Below, in pieces: positions 1 through 7,961 of a stretch of DNA of 64,000 bases (positions are counted from its first letter, which is position 1; each line of letters begins with the position of its first letter). The translations under genes were made by a program, and so were the position numbers. Source of the DNA: Lachancea thermotolerans CBS 6340 (Eukaryota > Ascomycota > Saccharomycetes > Saccharomycetales > Saccharomycetaceae). The stretch spans positions 868,001 to 932,000 of the forward strand of contig NC_013084.1 in the NCBI RefSeq assembly GCF_000142805.1. The letters are read 5' to 3'. The notes beneath the pieces are model-generated. The model was not told the origin of the DNA. It made no database searches and worked only from the letters and a program-made list of their open reading frames with translations.

Positions 1-1364
1 TTGACATCGTCACAAAGCTCATGGTAGCAACGGTCCAAAACCTTGCCGTTGTCGGTGTTAATACCTTCTGCGCCTGCTGCGATACCGCCTCCAGGAATAC
101 CGTGGTTAATGAAAGCGACGTAGTCAGATCTGCCATCAAATGGAATTAGAGTGTAGTTCAGGCCGTGGGAAGTGTAATAGTCAATGTACAGGTTCTTCAA
201 TTCTTCAGAACCTCTTGGGTTGTCAATGTTGTTGGCGTCGTAAACCTGGAATTGGTAGTTTGGAGAAGCCATCATGTCGTAGTCCATAAATAGTCTGATT
301 TTCTGATTTTCTTCAGGCGACAGTTTCTCAACGTAGTAGTTAGAGCCTACTAGGCCTTCTTCCTCGGCGGCCCAGAATGCAAAACGAACCTTGTTGTTGA
401 TTTTGTAATCAGAAAGGTGCTTAGCAACTGTAAGCAGCGAGATAGTCCCCGAACCGTCGTCATTTATACCAGGGCCAGCTGCAACGGAGTCAGTGTGAGC
501 GCCCAAGGCAACAATGTTGTCTGGGTCACCGTGCTTGGTGTCTGCGATAATGTTCTTGGTCTTGACCTTTTTCACAAAGGAGTCCATGTAAAAGAATAAT
601 GAAAACTCTGGGTCCAGTTCAATGCCCGCAATCAGCTTTTGGCCGACAGCAAAGGAAACCCCAATAGTTGACACAGTGTGCTTTGTTGGTTTTTCAAGGG
701 TGCCACTGATACCTTTCTTAGACTTAGGGTCGTTGTCATAGATAACTACAGCCTTGAAGCCATGCTTGCCGGCCAAAGTGCTTTTCTGGCCGAAGGGGCA
801 CTCTCCCCTTTCAATAAGCGCGATAGAGTCCTTCGAAATCTCGAGAGCCTCGAAATCAGCGTCGGAGCAGCCAAGATTAGGAATTTCGACTAGTGTACCC
901 ACAAATGGTTCGACAGGGGGGGACAAGCTGAAAGCCTGAGCAGATGGTACAGCTTCGCCGTTCGTGTAGTTCAGGTCGTAGTGGGACACTTTACCGTTGA
1001 GGGCCTTGAAACTTTGCACTGTGACGTCGTAGTAGTCGCGCATTTGGTCGAACTGGTGCAGGATGTAGCCCAAAGTCTTCCAGTGGCCTGGCGAGCCAAT
1101 GACCCTAGTAGGATGGCCGTAAGTGCCGTTAGATGACTCAGCGATGTGGTACAGATCCAAAGCGGTCGCATTGAGCTCCTCCAGCTGGATCTCATCGGGG
1201 AATGTATCTGGGTCCACGTTGTGCTTTAGAAAGTAGGGTTTGTGCGGCCACAACGACGCGTCTGCGACAGGGGCTGGAGCTGCGAAAGCATCAAAAAAGG
1301 CTTGTGGTAGAACGAATGCTTGCGCGCAACCAATGGAAGTGGCAACGAGCGTCGAAATTCTCAT
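1..1364 (-). CDS. APE3: Vacuolar aminopeptidase Y, 3' end beyond window
   Basis: Secreted-pathway M28 zinc metallo-aminopeptidase that trims peptides in the vacuole lumen. The ATG is at 1364 and the frame runs open to the left edge, giving 454 codons; the S. cerevisiae protein has 537, so roughly the last 80 residues lie outside. The N-terminus (MRISTLVATSIGCAQAF) looks like a signal peptide and is followed by a propeptide-like stretch. A protease-associated domain sits mid-protein. The peptidase domain shows the metal-ligand blocks GAHTDSV, NDDGSG, AAEEEG and MDYDMMASPNY. Several N-x-S/T sites fit a glycosylated vacuolar enzyme. It is the homologue of YBR286W, and the neighbouring genes at 3.7 kb and 8-10.4 kb match YBR285W and YBR284W in order and direction. 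Identification is firm; the unseen C-terminus is unknown. Confidence 0.95.
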   Translation of the reverse strand, partial: MRISTLVATSIGCAQAFVLPQAFFDAFAAPAPVADASLWPHKPYFLKHNVDPDTFPDEIQLEELNATALDLYHIAESSNGTYGHPTRVIGSPGHWKTLGYILHQFDQMRDYYDVTVQSFKALNGKVSHYDLNYTNGEAVPSAQAFSLSPPVEPFVGTLVEIPNLGCSDADFEALEISKDSIALIERGECPFGQKSTLAGKHGFKAVVIYDNDPKSKKGISGTLEKPTKHTVSTIGVSFAVGQKLIAGIELDPEFSLFFYMDSFVKKVKTKNIIADTKHGDPDNIVALGAHTDSVAAGPGINDDGSGTISLLTVAKHLSDYKINNKVRFAFWAAEEEGLVGSNYYVEKLSPEENQKIRLFMDYDMMASPNYQFQVYDANNIDNPRGSEELKNLYIDYYTSHGLNYTLIPFDGRSDYVAFINHGIPGGGIAAGAEGINTDNGKVLDRCYHELCDDV

Positions 1365-1862
1365 TGCGAGCGGATGAGTTGCTTAGAACTTTATTGAACA
1401 AGGGAGAGAAGCGTGGTGAGATAGGGTTTTTAAGAGTGAAAAAAAGATGCTCGAGAGAAGCAAGCAAGCAAAACCGGACTTCGTGATAGCGATAAGAACC
1501 ATTTTCAACACCCGGTGGACCCCGAAGAGATGGCGGATGCGACCCTCCAGAAGGGGTTGTCCGAAGGCGAAACGATACAAGGGCGGGAGCTAAGAACATA
1601 CGTATATAGCGACGTGGAATACTGTGACAATACAGAGTACTGGCGGCGAAAAGACGCTTGAAAGCTCAAGCCGCAAGGCTAGCGCTCCGTTTGAAAGGCG
1701 GAGTCTGCACTAAACTGTCTGCAAGCTCTTTCGTGCTTTCACTCTTAGGCGTAGATGGTTATATCTAATGTTCAACAATGTCACGTGAACAAAATTGTTA
1801 TGCTTGGCTGATTTGTTTTTTTGTGAAACTAACTTCGGACAAAGCCGAGCTCAAAAAAGTTA
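1365..1862. other. Intergenic: APE3 upstream region
   Basis: About 500 bases upstream of APE3, which reads away to the left. No credible gene. It holds a palindromic Cbf1-type E-box TCACGTGA at 1781-1788. Short open frames on both strands at 1200-1600 look like chance. Confidence 0.6.
1853..1858 (-). terminator. Pol III terminator of tRNA-Glu copy 1
   Basis: A run of six T on the minus strand, starting 5 bases past the tRNA 3' end, as expected for RNA polymerase III termination. Confidence 0.8.
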
Positions 1863-1934
1863 TTCCGATACCGGGAATCGAACCCGGGTCTCCACGGTGA
1901 GAGCGTGATGTGATAGCCCCTACACTATATCGGA
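1863..1934 (-). tRNA. tRNA-Glu (anticodon CTC), copy 1
   Basis: 72-nt tRNA that reads GAG codons. The minus strand starts TCCGATATAGTGTA, has the anticodon loop CTCTCAC (anticodon CTC), a B-box GGTTCGATTCC, a 7-bp acceptor stem TCCGATA/TATCGGA and discriminator A. It differs from copies 2 and 3 by one base at 1908, which makes a U-G instead of C-G pair at the top of the anticodon stem (27:43). The S. cerevisiae tRNA-Glu(TTC), as I recall it, also has the U version. It belongs to a three-gene cluster between APE3 and the 3.7-kb gene. Confidence 0.97.
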
Positions 1935-2089
1935 TAATTATTGAAGTAATCAGAGATTAATGTCGATCCATACCAGTGAATACGCCATGAAAATGCGCAT
2001 CAAGTAAAGTTGGTTTATTTTGTGTACATTATACCAAAAAGGGCCAGATTATTGGAAGCCTTGAGTATCAATTTCTAGCACGAATTAAC

Positions 2090-2094
2090 AAAAA
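2090..2094 (-). terminator. Pol III terminator of tRNA-Glu copy 2
   Basis: A T5 run on the minus strand 8 bases beyond the tRNA 3' end. Confidence 0.7.
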
Positions 2095-2102
2095 TAAAGC
2101 TA

Positions 2103-2174
2103 TTCCGATACCGGGAATCGAACCCGGGTCTCCACGGTGAGAGCGTGGTGTGATAGCCCCTACACTATATCGGA
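2103..2174 (-). tRNA. tRNA-Glu (anticodon CTC), copy 2
   Basis: Identical in all 72 positions to copy 3 at 3210-3281 and one base different from copy 1. All four stems pair, including C27-G43 at the top of the anticodon stem. It lies 168 bases from copy 1 on the same strand. The flanks of the copies are not alike beyond a few bases, so this is not a recent large tandem duplication. Confidence 0.97.
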
Positions 2175-3209
2175 TACTTGTTAATGGTTGCTGGAGTGGC
2201 GCAAACCAGATTGCAAAGAAGAAAGCACATGAGTGCGCGACTGGAATTAGAACAATCCGAAACCCTGACAGTATTCTAGGAAAGTTAGTGATACCATTTA
2301 GATGATACCACTACCTTTATAAGCGCGCTGCAAGTAGAGGTTTAACCGAAGTTTTTAAAATAGCCATTAAAAGTGCACGTTTATGCGCTAGGTAGGATAT
2401 CTAAGATCTTATGGTTAGCAAAACGCAAAGTACCTGCCGTCATACGTGAAATTGACGTCGTTGCTTACTCTGAATTGCGTTTAGGTCTTTTATAAACGGT
2501 GGATGGATGACAAGTGGCAGTGCCGTGGAACAGAACGAAAAAGATGGCATAAATATTACGCCAAGCGGTGTTAAGACAGATCGATGCCTTGTGCCAAGGA
2601 CCCCTTTACGCGGTTGGTGAGTTCATCGGAGGATTTAACCTTCATTCTGATGCAAATGGTATTCTGTGAAGTCGAGAAAAGGTTACTTCTTTCGCGAGTG
2701 ACAAACGTGGACTATCTCCAAGAGGATTAAAGCATTTTAGGGCCGAAATTGAGCTTTAGAAAGCAAAAGGGTGACGAATTTTGGCAGTGCTATAAAGGAT
2801 TCCTAGAAAACATCATATACATTACCAAATCCGCATGAATGTTTTGGAAGGTGTTACAAATCGAGAAAACCTGGAACAGGAGTGCCGAAAAACGTTGAAC
2901 TCCAAGCATTGTTTAACGCGACCCTAGAGCCAGGACTGTGGTCGGCTGTCCTATTGTCTGAATACTTATAGTAAGACTAAAGGAACTGATAAAAACAACA
3001 GTAAGAAATAGAGGCCCCAAACACTTGAAGAAGCCCAAAAGGACCACCCCCGGATCCGCTACAGGTCGCTTCCCTGGGACCAAGGTATAACGAAATTGGC
3101 AAAAAACCGCAACACCTACTCGGATGCTCCCATCCGGAGCCATGTATTGATGTGTCATCTCACATCCTTTGAGTTAATTTGGATGTGACGGGCAAAAAAT
3201 AGTAATGAA
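2175..3209. other. Intergenic stretch between tRNA-Glu copies 2 and 3
   Basis: About 1 kb with no recognisable gene. An 81-codon minus-strand frame at 2913-3158 contains a hydrophobic stretch but resembles nothing I know. I looked for LTR-like ends (TG...CA with flanking direct repeats), which are common next to yeast tRNA genes, and saw none I could support. Confidence 0.5.
3194..3199 (-). terminator. Pol III terminator of tRNA-Glu copy 3
   Basis: A T6 run on the minus strand, 11 bases beyond the tRNA 3' end. Confidence 0.75.
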
Positions 3210-3281
3210 TTCCGATACCGGGAATCGAACCCGGGTCTCCACGGTGAGAGCGTGGTGTGATAGCCCCTACACTATATCGGA
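3210..3281 (-). tRNA. tRNA-Glu (anticodon CTC), copy 3
   Basis: Same 72-nt sequence as copy 2, with anticodon CTC and discriminator A. It is the upstream-most member of the minus-strand cluster, about 1.0 kb from copy 2. Confidence 0.97.
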
Positions 3282-3687
3282 TGTCTGATATATGAGTAGA
3301 TTCAAAAGAAGTACAAAAACAGCAGCGAGACCCACGTTAGGTCTAATCTAATTCGGCATGGCTACTGTCAGTAAAGGCGGCTAGCCACACAACGCGCACA
3401 AACTTCTCGAGCCATTAATCCTAGTCGGACGCTTCTGGGATCATAAGCGATGCCCAATCTCCGTGCGTCATCATGACTTGACATCTACTCTTTTATATGT
3501 TATGTATATATATATATATATAACCGATCGCGAATCGTGCAATTTAGAGAGTGTTGGCCGGAGGCGCTCTAAACTGGACGCTGCTTTTGCTACTTTTCAT
3601 TAGAATTTTATTACATCCTCTCTCTAGCCTGGCTTTTATCACGCGCGTGCGCGCATAAAAGGAACCCGGGGGCGCTCAAAGCCGCGC
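3282..3687. other. Intergenic, with TA dinucleotide run
   Basis: About 400 bases downstream of the unknown gene at 3.7 kb. The only structure is a TA-repeat run at 3505-3522. No open frame of note. Confidence 0.5.
3505..3522. repeat. (TA)n microsatellite
   Basis: Nine consecutive TA units between the tRNA-Glu cluster and the 3.7-kb gene. This is a simple repeat and likely variable in length between strains. Confidence 0.8.
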
Positions 3688-4194
3688 TCACACGCCGCAC
3701 TTTTGGGAGCGGTCCCTCCGAGACTCGACCTTGGTCTTGCGGTTCCACTTGTCATCGAAAAGACACTCGGCTTCCTCGTCCATTGACTCGTCGTGGTACT
3801 CTACGACCCATGCGGGCTGCGATGCACGGTTGCCCTGGTGACCGAGTGGCAAGGACGCGCTCGTGCCAAAGGACACGGTGGGCAGCTTGCGAATGTCATC
3901 CAGCCTGTGCGCCAGGCGCGCGGCCTTGGAGCCCCGCGCGGGGCGCAGGTCGCCTGCACTTCCGCGGTGCGTCCACGCGCGTGCCATTTCCCACGCTGTG
4001 ACGTCAACCTCGGACGGATCCTCCGAAAACTCGGATCGTGTTTCGAGCACCGCTTGCGAGTCCAGCATTTCGCCGCCTGTCACGAACACGTATTCCGAGT
4101 CTAAATCATCTGCATCCCTCCACGAAACGGAGTGCGTGCTCGTAGCGCCATGTTCCTGGTTCTTTCTTCCAAAAAGTCTCCTCAAAAACGACAT
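3688..4194 (-). CDS. Hypothetical protein, positional counterpart of YBR285W
   Basis: A 168-residue frame starting MSFLRRLFGRK at an ATG. I do not recognise a domain. It has a basic, partly hydrophobic N-terminus, an acidic and serine-rich middle, and a basic C-terminus ending QKCGV. There are no clear membrane segments. It lies between APE3 (YBR286W) and the AMP-deaminase-like gene (YBR284W), all on the same strand, which is where S. cerevisiae has the short uncharacterised YBR285W. Orthology is therefore proposed from position only. The frame is richer in G and C than its neighbours, and antisense frames of up to 120 codons overlap it; the sense frame is the longest and fits the local gene order. 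Confidence 0.6.
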   Translation of the reverse strand: MSFLRRLFGRKNQEHGATSTHSVSWRDADDLDSEYVFVTGGEMLDSQAVLETRSEFSEDPSEVDVTAWEMARAWTHRGSAGDLRPARGSKAARLAHRLDDIRKLPTVSFGTSASLPLGHQGNRASQPAWVVEYHDESMDEEAECLFDDKWNRKTKVESRRDRSQKCGV

Positions 4195-4928
4195 GAAAGG
4201 TGTAAGATTTGTAGAGCTGGTTTGATTTCCGAATATCTGATGCGGCTGGTGCCCTTAGTTTGAAGGCTGGGCTTTGCGTTCAGGCCTCAGCTGCCAAAAA
4301 CGCTTCTGAAACACACACTTTCGAACCGTAACCCTTTGTAAACACAGGCCGTATTTATATTCCCTCGACTCCGTGTATCGTGTTTCGCGACTGTTTTGCC
4401 CCCCTTTGACAATGATTATTGATAAAGAGCCAAGCGGGGAAATCACGGCCTAGCAACTTGCTGGGAGATGTAATTGCGGTGCGCTGGTAACGCGACGGAG
4501 TTGCGGCTGAGAAACAACACAATGCGGCATAAACCAGCGTAAATTAGCATGAAACAACGTAAAACAGTGTAGATCAATCTTGTCAGTGGAAAACGCGGGA
4601 GACCAGAGTGTACAGGCCATCTAGCCCAGTAATAGCGGAACCTCAGATTGAGTAGCAAATGAAAAGGGGTTTAGATGCGTGAGGGCGTGCCGGGTTTTTA
4701 ATAACGATCACTTGTTTTCGAAGATGTAATGCAGTAGGCCGACGGCCCGGAATGACGAATGAGTAAACAGCCATGAGCTCGAGTAGGGATGGGGCACGTG
4801 CCCCGGCTAGTAGCAGCACCTTGTTCGGAAGGCTCTTGAGCGGAAAGATCCAGTGATGGCGGCAGCGGTAGTCGCCACCATTAAGGCATACATGGGGATC
4901 AGCGCGTGACTTGCGCACGAGCCAGGAA
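4195..4928. other. Intergenic stretch upstream of the 3.7-kb gene
   Basis: About 730 bases between the start of the unknown gene and the stop of PSF2. Three overlapping minus-strand frames of 63-91 codons are present but look random in composition. Nothing else seen. Confidence 0.5.
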
Positions 4929-5558
4929 TTACTCGTAGTAGTCCTCGGAGCCTCGTTCCTCGGAGATGCTCGAATGCACCTGCTTCAGCTTGTTCATTAC
5001 TCCAAGGACAAACGGCCGCAGCTCGTTGATCTCGAGCAAACTTAGGTTATCCAATTGCAAATGCGACTCGTTCAGATGCTTCAAGCCCTGGCCAATCTTG
5101 CCCAGTCGGATCTCCCGCAGGTCTTGTATTTTCCCTCGCAGCAAATGCACCGGGTCATGTAAGTCGTCCGCAGCCTTCGAAAACAGCAGCTGTGCTACGA
5201 CAAGCCAGTTCCAAGGCAGTTCGCTAAAGCGCTCCGCGTGTTTCAGCTCATAATCGATGTATTTTTGTAGTTGCGAGAGCCGCAGCCATCCTGGCGCAAC
5301 AATGCTACACTTTCCTTGCTGCTTGAGCAAAAGGGCCATCCACAGCGCAACTTCCGTGGTCTGGATGGCGACCAAGTTGTTCAACGGGTGGTCGTCTGCG
5401 GTTACGAGCTTCCACCTCGTATGCGCGGGCTTCGCACGGTCTCCGCGCAAGCTCACACGCGTTGTGAATCTGGGAAATATTTTGATGGGTTCATTTTCCA
5501 CTATGAATTGAATCTCCTCCGGCGAGAATGTCTCTTGAATATTCCATGGCAGCGACAT
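4929..5558 (-). CDS. PSF2: GINS complex subunit Psf2
   Basis: A 209-residue subunit of the GINS tetramer, which joins Cdc45 and Mcm2-7 to form the replicative CMG helicase in the nucleus. The N-terminal block (FSPEEIQFIVENEPIKIFPR) and the C-terminal block (NESHLQLDNLSLLEINELRP) are near-identical to S. cerevisiae Psf2 (213 residues), and the KIQDLREIR helix is intact. The start is the ATG at 5558, which matches the yeast N-terminus MSLP. It is transcribed divergently from ARG2 with 212 bases between the start codons, as in S. cerevisiae (YJL072C-YJL071W). Confidence 0.97.
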   Translation of the reverse strand: MSLPWNIQETFSPEEIQFIVENEPIKIFPRFTTRVSLRGDRAKPAHTRWKLVTADDHPLNNLVAIQTTEVALWMALLLKQQGKCSIVAPGWLRLSQLQKYIDYELKHAERFSELPWNWLVVAQLLFSKAADDLHDPVHLLRGKIQDLREIRLGKIGQGLKHLNESHLQLDNLSLLEINELRPFVLGVMNKLKQVHSSISEERGSEDYYE

Positions 5559-5689
5559 CTACGAAATTAGCCACCTAAGTATCTTTGGAGATGCCTTCTT
5601 TCTTAGCCTGCTGGCAAGTCAATGCGGAACGATGAGCTTCAATATCCTCTTCACATTAAATTATTTTCAAAAAGTGTGAGCCACAGCCC

Positions 5690-5696
5690 TGAGTCA
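5690..5696 (+). promoter_or_regulatory. Gcn4-type site upstream of ARG2
   Basis: A perfect TGAGTCA palindrome 74 bases before the ARG2 start codon, in the PSF2-ARG2 divergent promoter. Gcn4 activates amino-acid biosynthesis genes on starvation, so it most likely serves ARG2. Binding is inferred from motif and context. Confidence 0.65.
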
Positions 5697-5770
5697 AATC
5701 TGATCAACAATTAACCCGGTAACAAAGCTCAACCCGGCGATCCTTCTGGATCCTGTAGCACTGCTTCACG

Positions 5771-7396
5771 ATGTTCAGACGCCTGTACCAAACAGCCGGG
5801 TACTCCCAGCCAAATGGCCTAAACAAAGAGTTGATATTGGCGGTTCTCAACTCTACTGCAACCAAAAGAGAAGCCCAAAACTACTTAAAAAAATACGGAA
5901 GCGATAAGATCCAAAACCACTGTCTGGTAATGATCCGAGGGCTGCTGAAGCAAGACAGCAAAGCTTTGTCGTGTTTTGCGGTTACCATCAAGCGCCTGAA
6001 AATGCTAGGTGTGAAGCCAATGTTCGTTCTCCATCCCGGACAGGACGTGGAAGAACAGGCACAATTGCTAGATTATCACCTACACAAGGAAGATCTAAGA
6101 GCTGTATGCCTTTCAGAAGCTTTGGTGCGGAATTTTAACGGCTCATACCAATCCATTGTACAATATGCCCAGCTGAAAGATTTGATACCCATCATCAAGC
6201 CGCGAATTTTCGACGAAAAAACATGCGCTTCCAAACCCACGACTAACGTTCCTGAACTAATGGGTCAATTAGTTCGGCAGCTTGACTGCCACATTGATAA
6301 AGTCGTCATTATAAGTGACTTTGGTGGAATTTCATCTGGCGAAAGACAAGACAATGCCCATGTGTTCATCAACTTATCACAGGAGTTCGAAAGCTTGTCC
6401 GATTCTTTATCGAAAGACATTAAAGTACTGAATGCAAAAGTCTCGAACAATGAAAAAAGCTCGGTTGACGCCATGCAGTTAATTCTTGACATGGATAAGT
6501 TAAAACAAACATATACGAGGCAACACGCACATCTAGAAGATCTCCAGATTATGGATCGCGTGCTATCAGAGCTTCCCATATCAGCGACTGGAATTATTAC
6601 GGCTCTTTCGGCTGCATCCAATCTCTTTAAAAACAACCCTTTATTGCACAACGTCCTCACTGACCGCTCTCTCATTTCGTCCTCGCTGCCCCGGTTCAAG
6701 AGAGGAAACCAGCTTAGTCACGCTTGGTACGAGCTGCCTGTAGATAACGAGCCGGTAGTGGACTTAAAGGACGCAGCCCTTATAACGACAGTTGTTAAAA
6801 AGGGTGTTAACATTAAGGTTTTCGATTATAGAACGCTCAACGAGAAAAACTCCATTGGATTTCCAGGAATTTCTAGTTTGCCGACTCCTTCGAATGATAA
6901 AGTTAATATCACAAAGCTGAAAGCCATAATAGATCAAAGTTTTGGACGTAAGTTGGACATTAAGCATTATTTGAAACGCATCAATGGCCAAATAGCAGCT
7001 ATTATCGTCATCGGAGATTATGAAGGTATTGCTATCCTAACATTCGAAGGCCCAGAAGGCGCCAAATTCCCATATCTTGACAAATTTGCCGTAATGCCTC
7101 ACTTGAAGGGATCTTTAGGAATTTCAGATATAATGTTCAACTTGATGTTCCAAAAGTTCCCTAAAGAGCTCGTGTGGAGAAGTAGATCCGACAACGTGGT
7201 CAACAAGTGGTATTTTCAACGCAGTGTCGGCGTTTTAGATCTTTCCATGGATTTGGGCAAAAATGACGCGAAGCCTAGCATATTCAAATTGTTCTTTCAT
7301 GGCGACAACGACAAGGAGGACCCGTTTTGCGATTTTGAGAGGCTACAAACATACTCCAAATACGTCAGGGACATCCAGCCCAGTTGGGACACTTAA
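5771..7396 (+). CDS. ARG2: Mitochondrial N-acetylglutamate synthase
   Basis: Makes N-acetylglutamate from acetyl-CoA and glutamate, the first step of arginine and ornithine synthesis, in the mitochondrial matrix. 541 residues (yeast Arg2 574). The N-terminus MFRRLYQTAGYSQP is basic and hydroxylated like a mitochondrial targeting peptide. An amino-acid-kinase-like domain fills the first two thirds and a GNAT acetyltransferase domain the last third, with IAAIIVIGDYEGIAILTFE and KFAVMPHLKGSLGISDIMF corresponding to the acetyl-CoA binding core. The start is the first ATG of the frame. It shares a promoter region with PSF2; the Gcn4 site there fits amino-acid control. The next gene downstream is convergent. 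Confidence 0.95.
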   Translation: MFRRLYQTAGYSQPNGLNKELILAVLNSTATKREAQNYLKKYGSDKIQNHCLVMIRGLLKQDSKALSCFAVTIKRLKMLGVKPMFVLHPGQDVEEQAQLLDYHLHKEDLRAVCLSEALVRNFNGSYQSIVQYAQLKDLIPIIKPRIFDEKTCASKPTTNVPELMGQLVRQLDCHIDKVVIISDFGGISSGERQDNAHVFINLSQEFESLSDSLSKDIKVLNAKVSNNEKSSVDAMQLILDMDKLKQTYTRQHAHLEDLQIMDRVLSELPISATGIITALSAASNLFKNNPLLHNVLTDRSLISSSLPRFKRGNQLSHAWYELPVDNEPVVDLKDAALITTVVKKGVNIKVFDYRTLNEKNSIGFPGISSLPTPSNDKVNITKLKAIIDQSFGRKLDIKHYLKRINGQIAAIIVIGDYEGIAILTFEGPEGAKFPYLDKFAVMPHLKGSLGISDIMFNLMFQKFPKELVWRSRSDNVVNKWYFQRSVGVLDLSMDLGKNDAKPSIFKLFFHGDNDKEDPFCDFERLQTYSKYVRDIQPSWDT

Positions 7397-7961
7397 TCCG
7401 TAGAAAACAAAATATTATCCTCCTGTCACTGAGTAGGCTTTCATGCTCTCTATCGCCCTGCAGCCGATTTGCATACAAATGGCGCGATAAGCGGTAACAA
7501 ATTACTTGGCGAAACGGATCAAGTGCTTCAACCTGCTGTGAACAAAACGCCAAATGAACGGACTAGACCTAACACACATGATGCATATAAAGCACTTCTA
7601 ATGCAAGCTTTTTGTGCCTTCTTGATATTAGTTACCTTCTTCATGTCGCTTTATGACATTCTTCACCAATTTCTGGCTACATAGCTCTGTAATGCCAAGA
7701 TGGTAGCGGGACCTAGATATCTTAAGCAAATAATGCATGTTAATAAAATACAAAGAGCTTACGCGCGGTCGAAAACCCTCGTCCCCACATTAATTATTTC
7801 TCTATGAACAATACTAACGCAAGAAAGACCCCTGGGCTCAACTTGTTACACACATAATAGAATGGCAGGGAGCGTAAGGTCATATGCCCTATAGCTTTGA
7901 CATGCCATTGATTAAACACTCGTCTACAGGAGGAAAACCTGAGCTAGGAAGTTAGAGCATT
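7397..7961. other. Intergenic between convergent genes
   Basis: 565 bases between the stops of ARG2 and the AMP-deaminase-like gene. The plus strand is open from 7433 to 7684 without an ATG until 7601. The 27-codon tail from that ATG is strongly hydrophobic. A TACTAAC heptamer occurs at 7813-7819 with no convincing donor upstream. I do not call a gene here. Confidence 0.4.

Noticed and set aside
1781-1860. Possible point centromere (CDEI-like TCACGTG followed by spacer)
   Set aside because: No CDEIII core (TTCCGAAA type) at the right distance and the intervening DNA is not very AT-rich. The same check at 63439 and 53076 also failed.
2913-3158. 81-codon minus-strand frame with a hydrophobic stretch between tRNA-Glu genes
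   Set aside because: No recognisable family, and no syntenic counterpart that I know of.
7813-7819. TACTAAC branch-like heptamer between ARG2 and the deaminase-like gene
   Set aside because: No plausible donor or coding exon upstream; a heptamer is expected several times in 64 kb.
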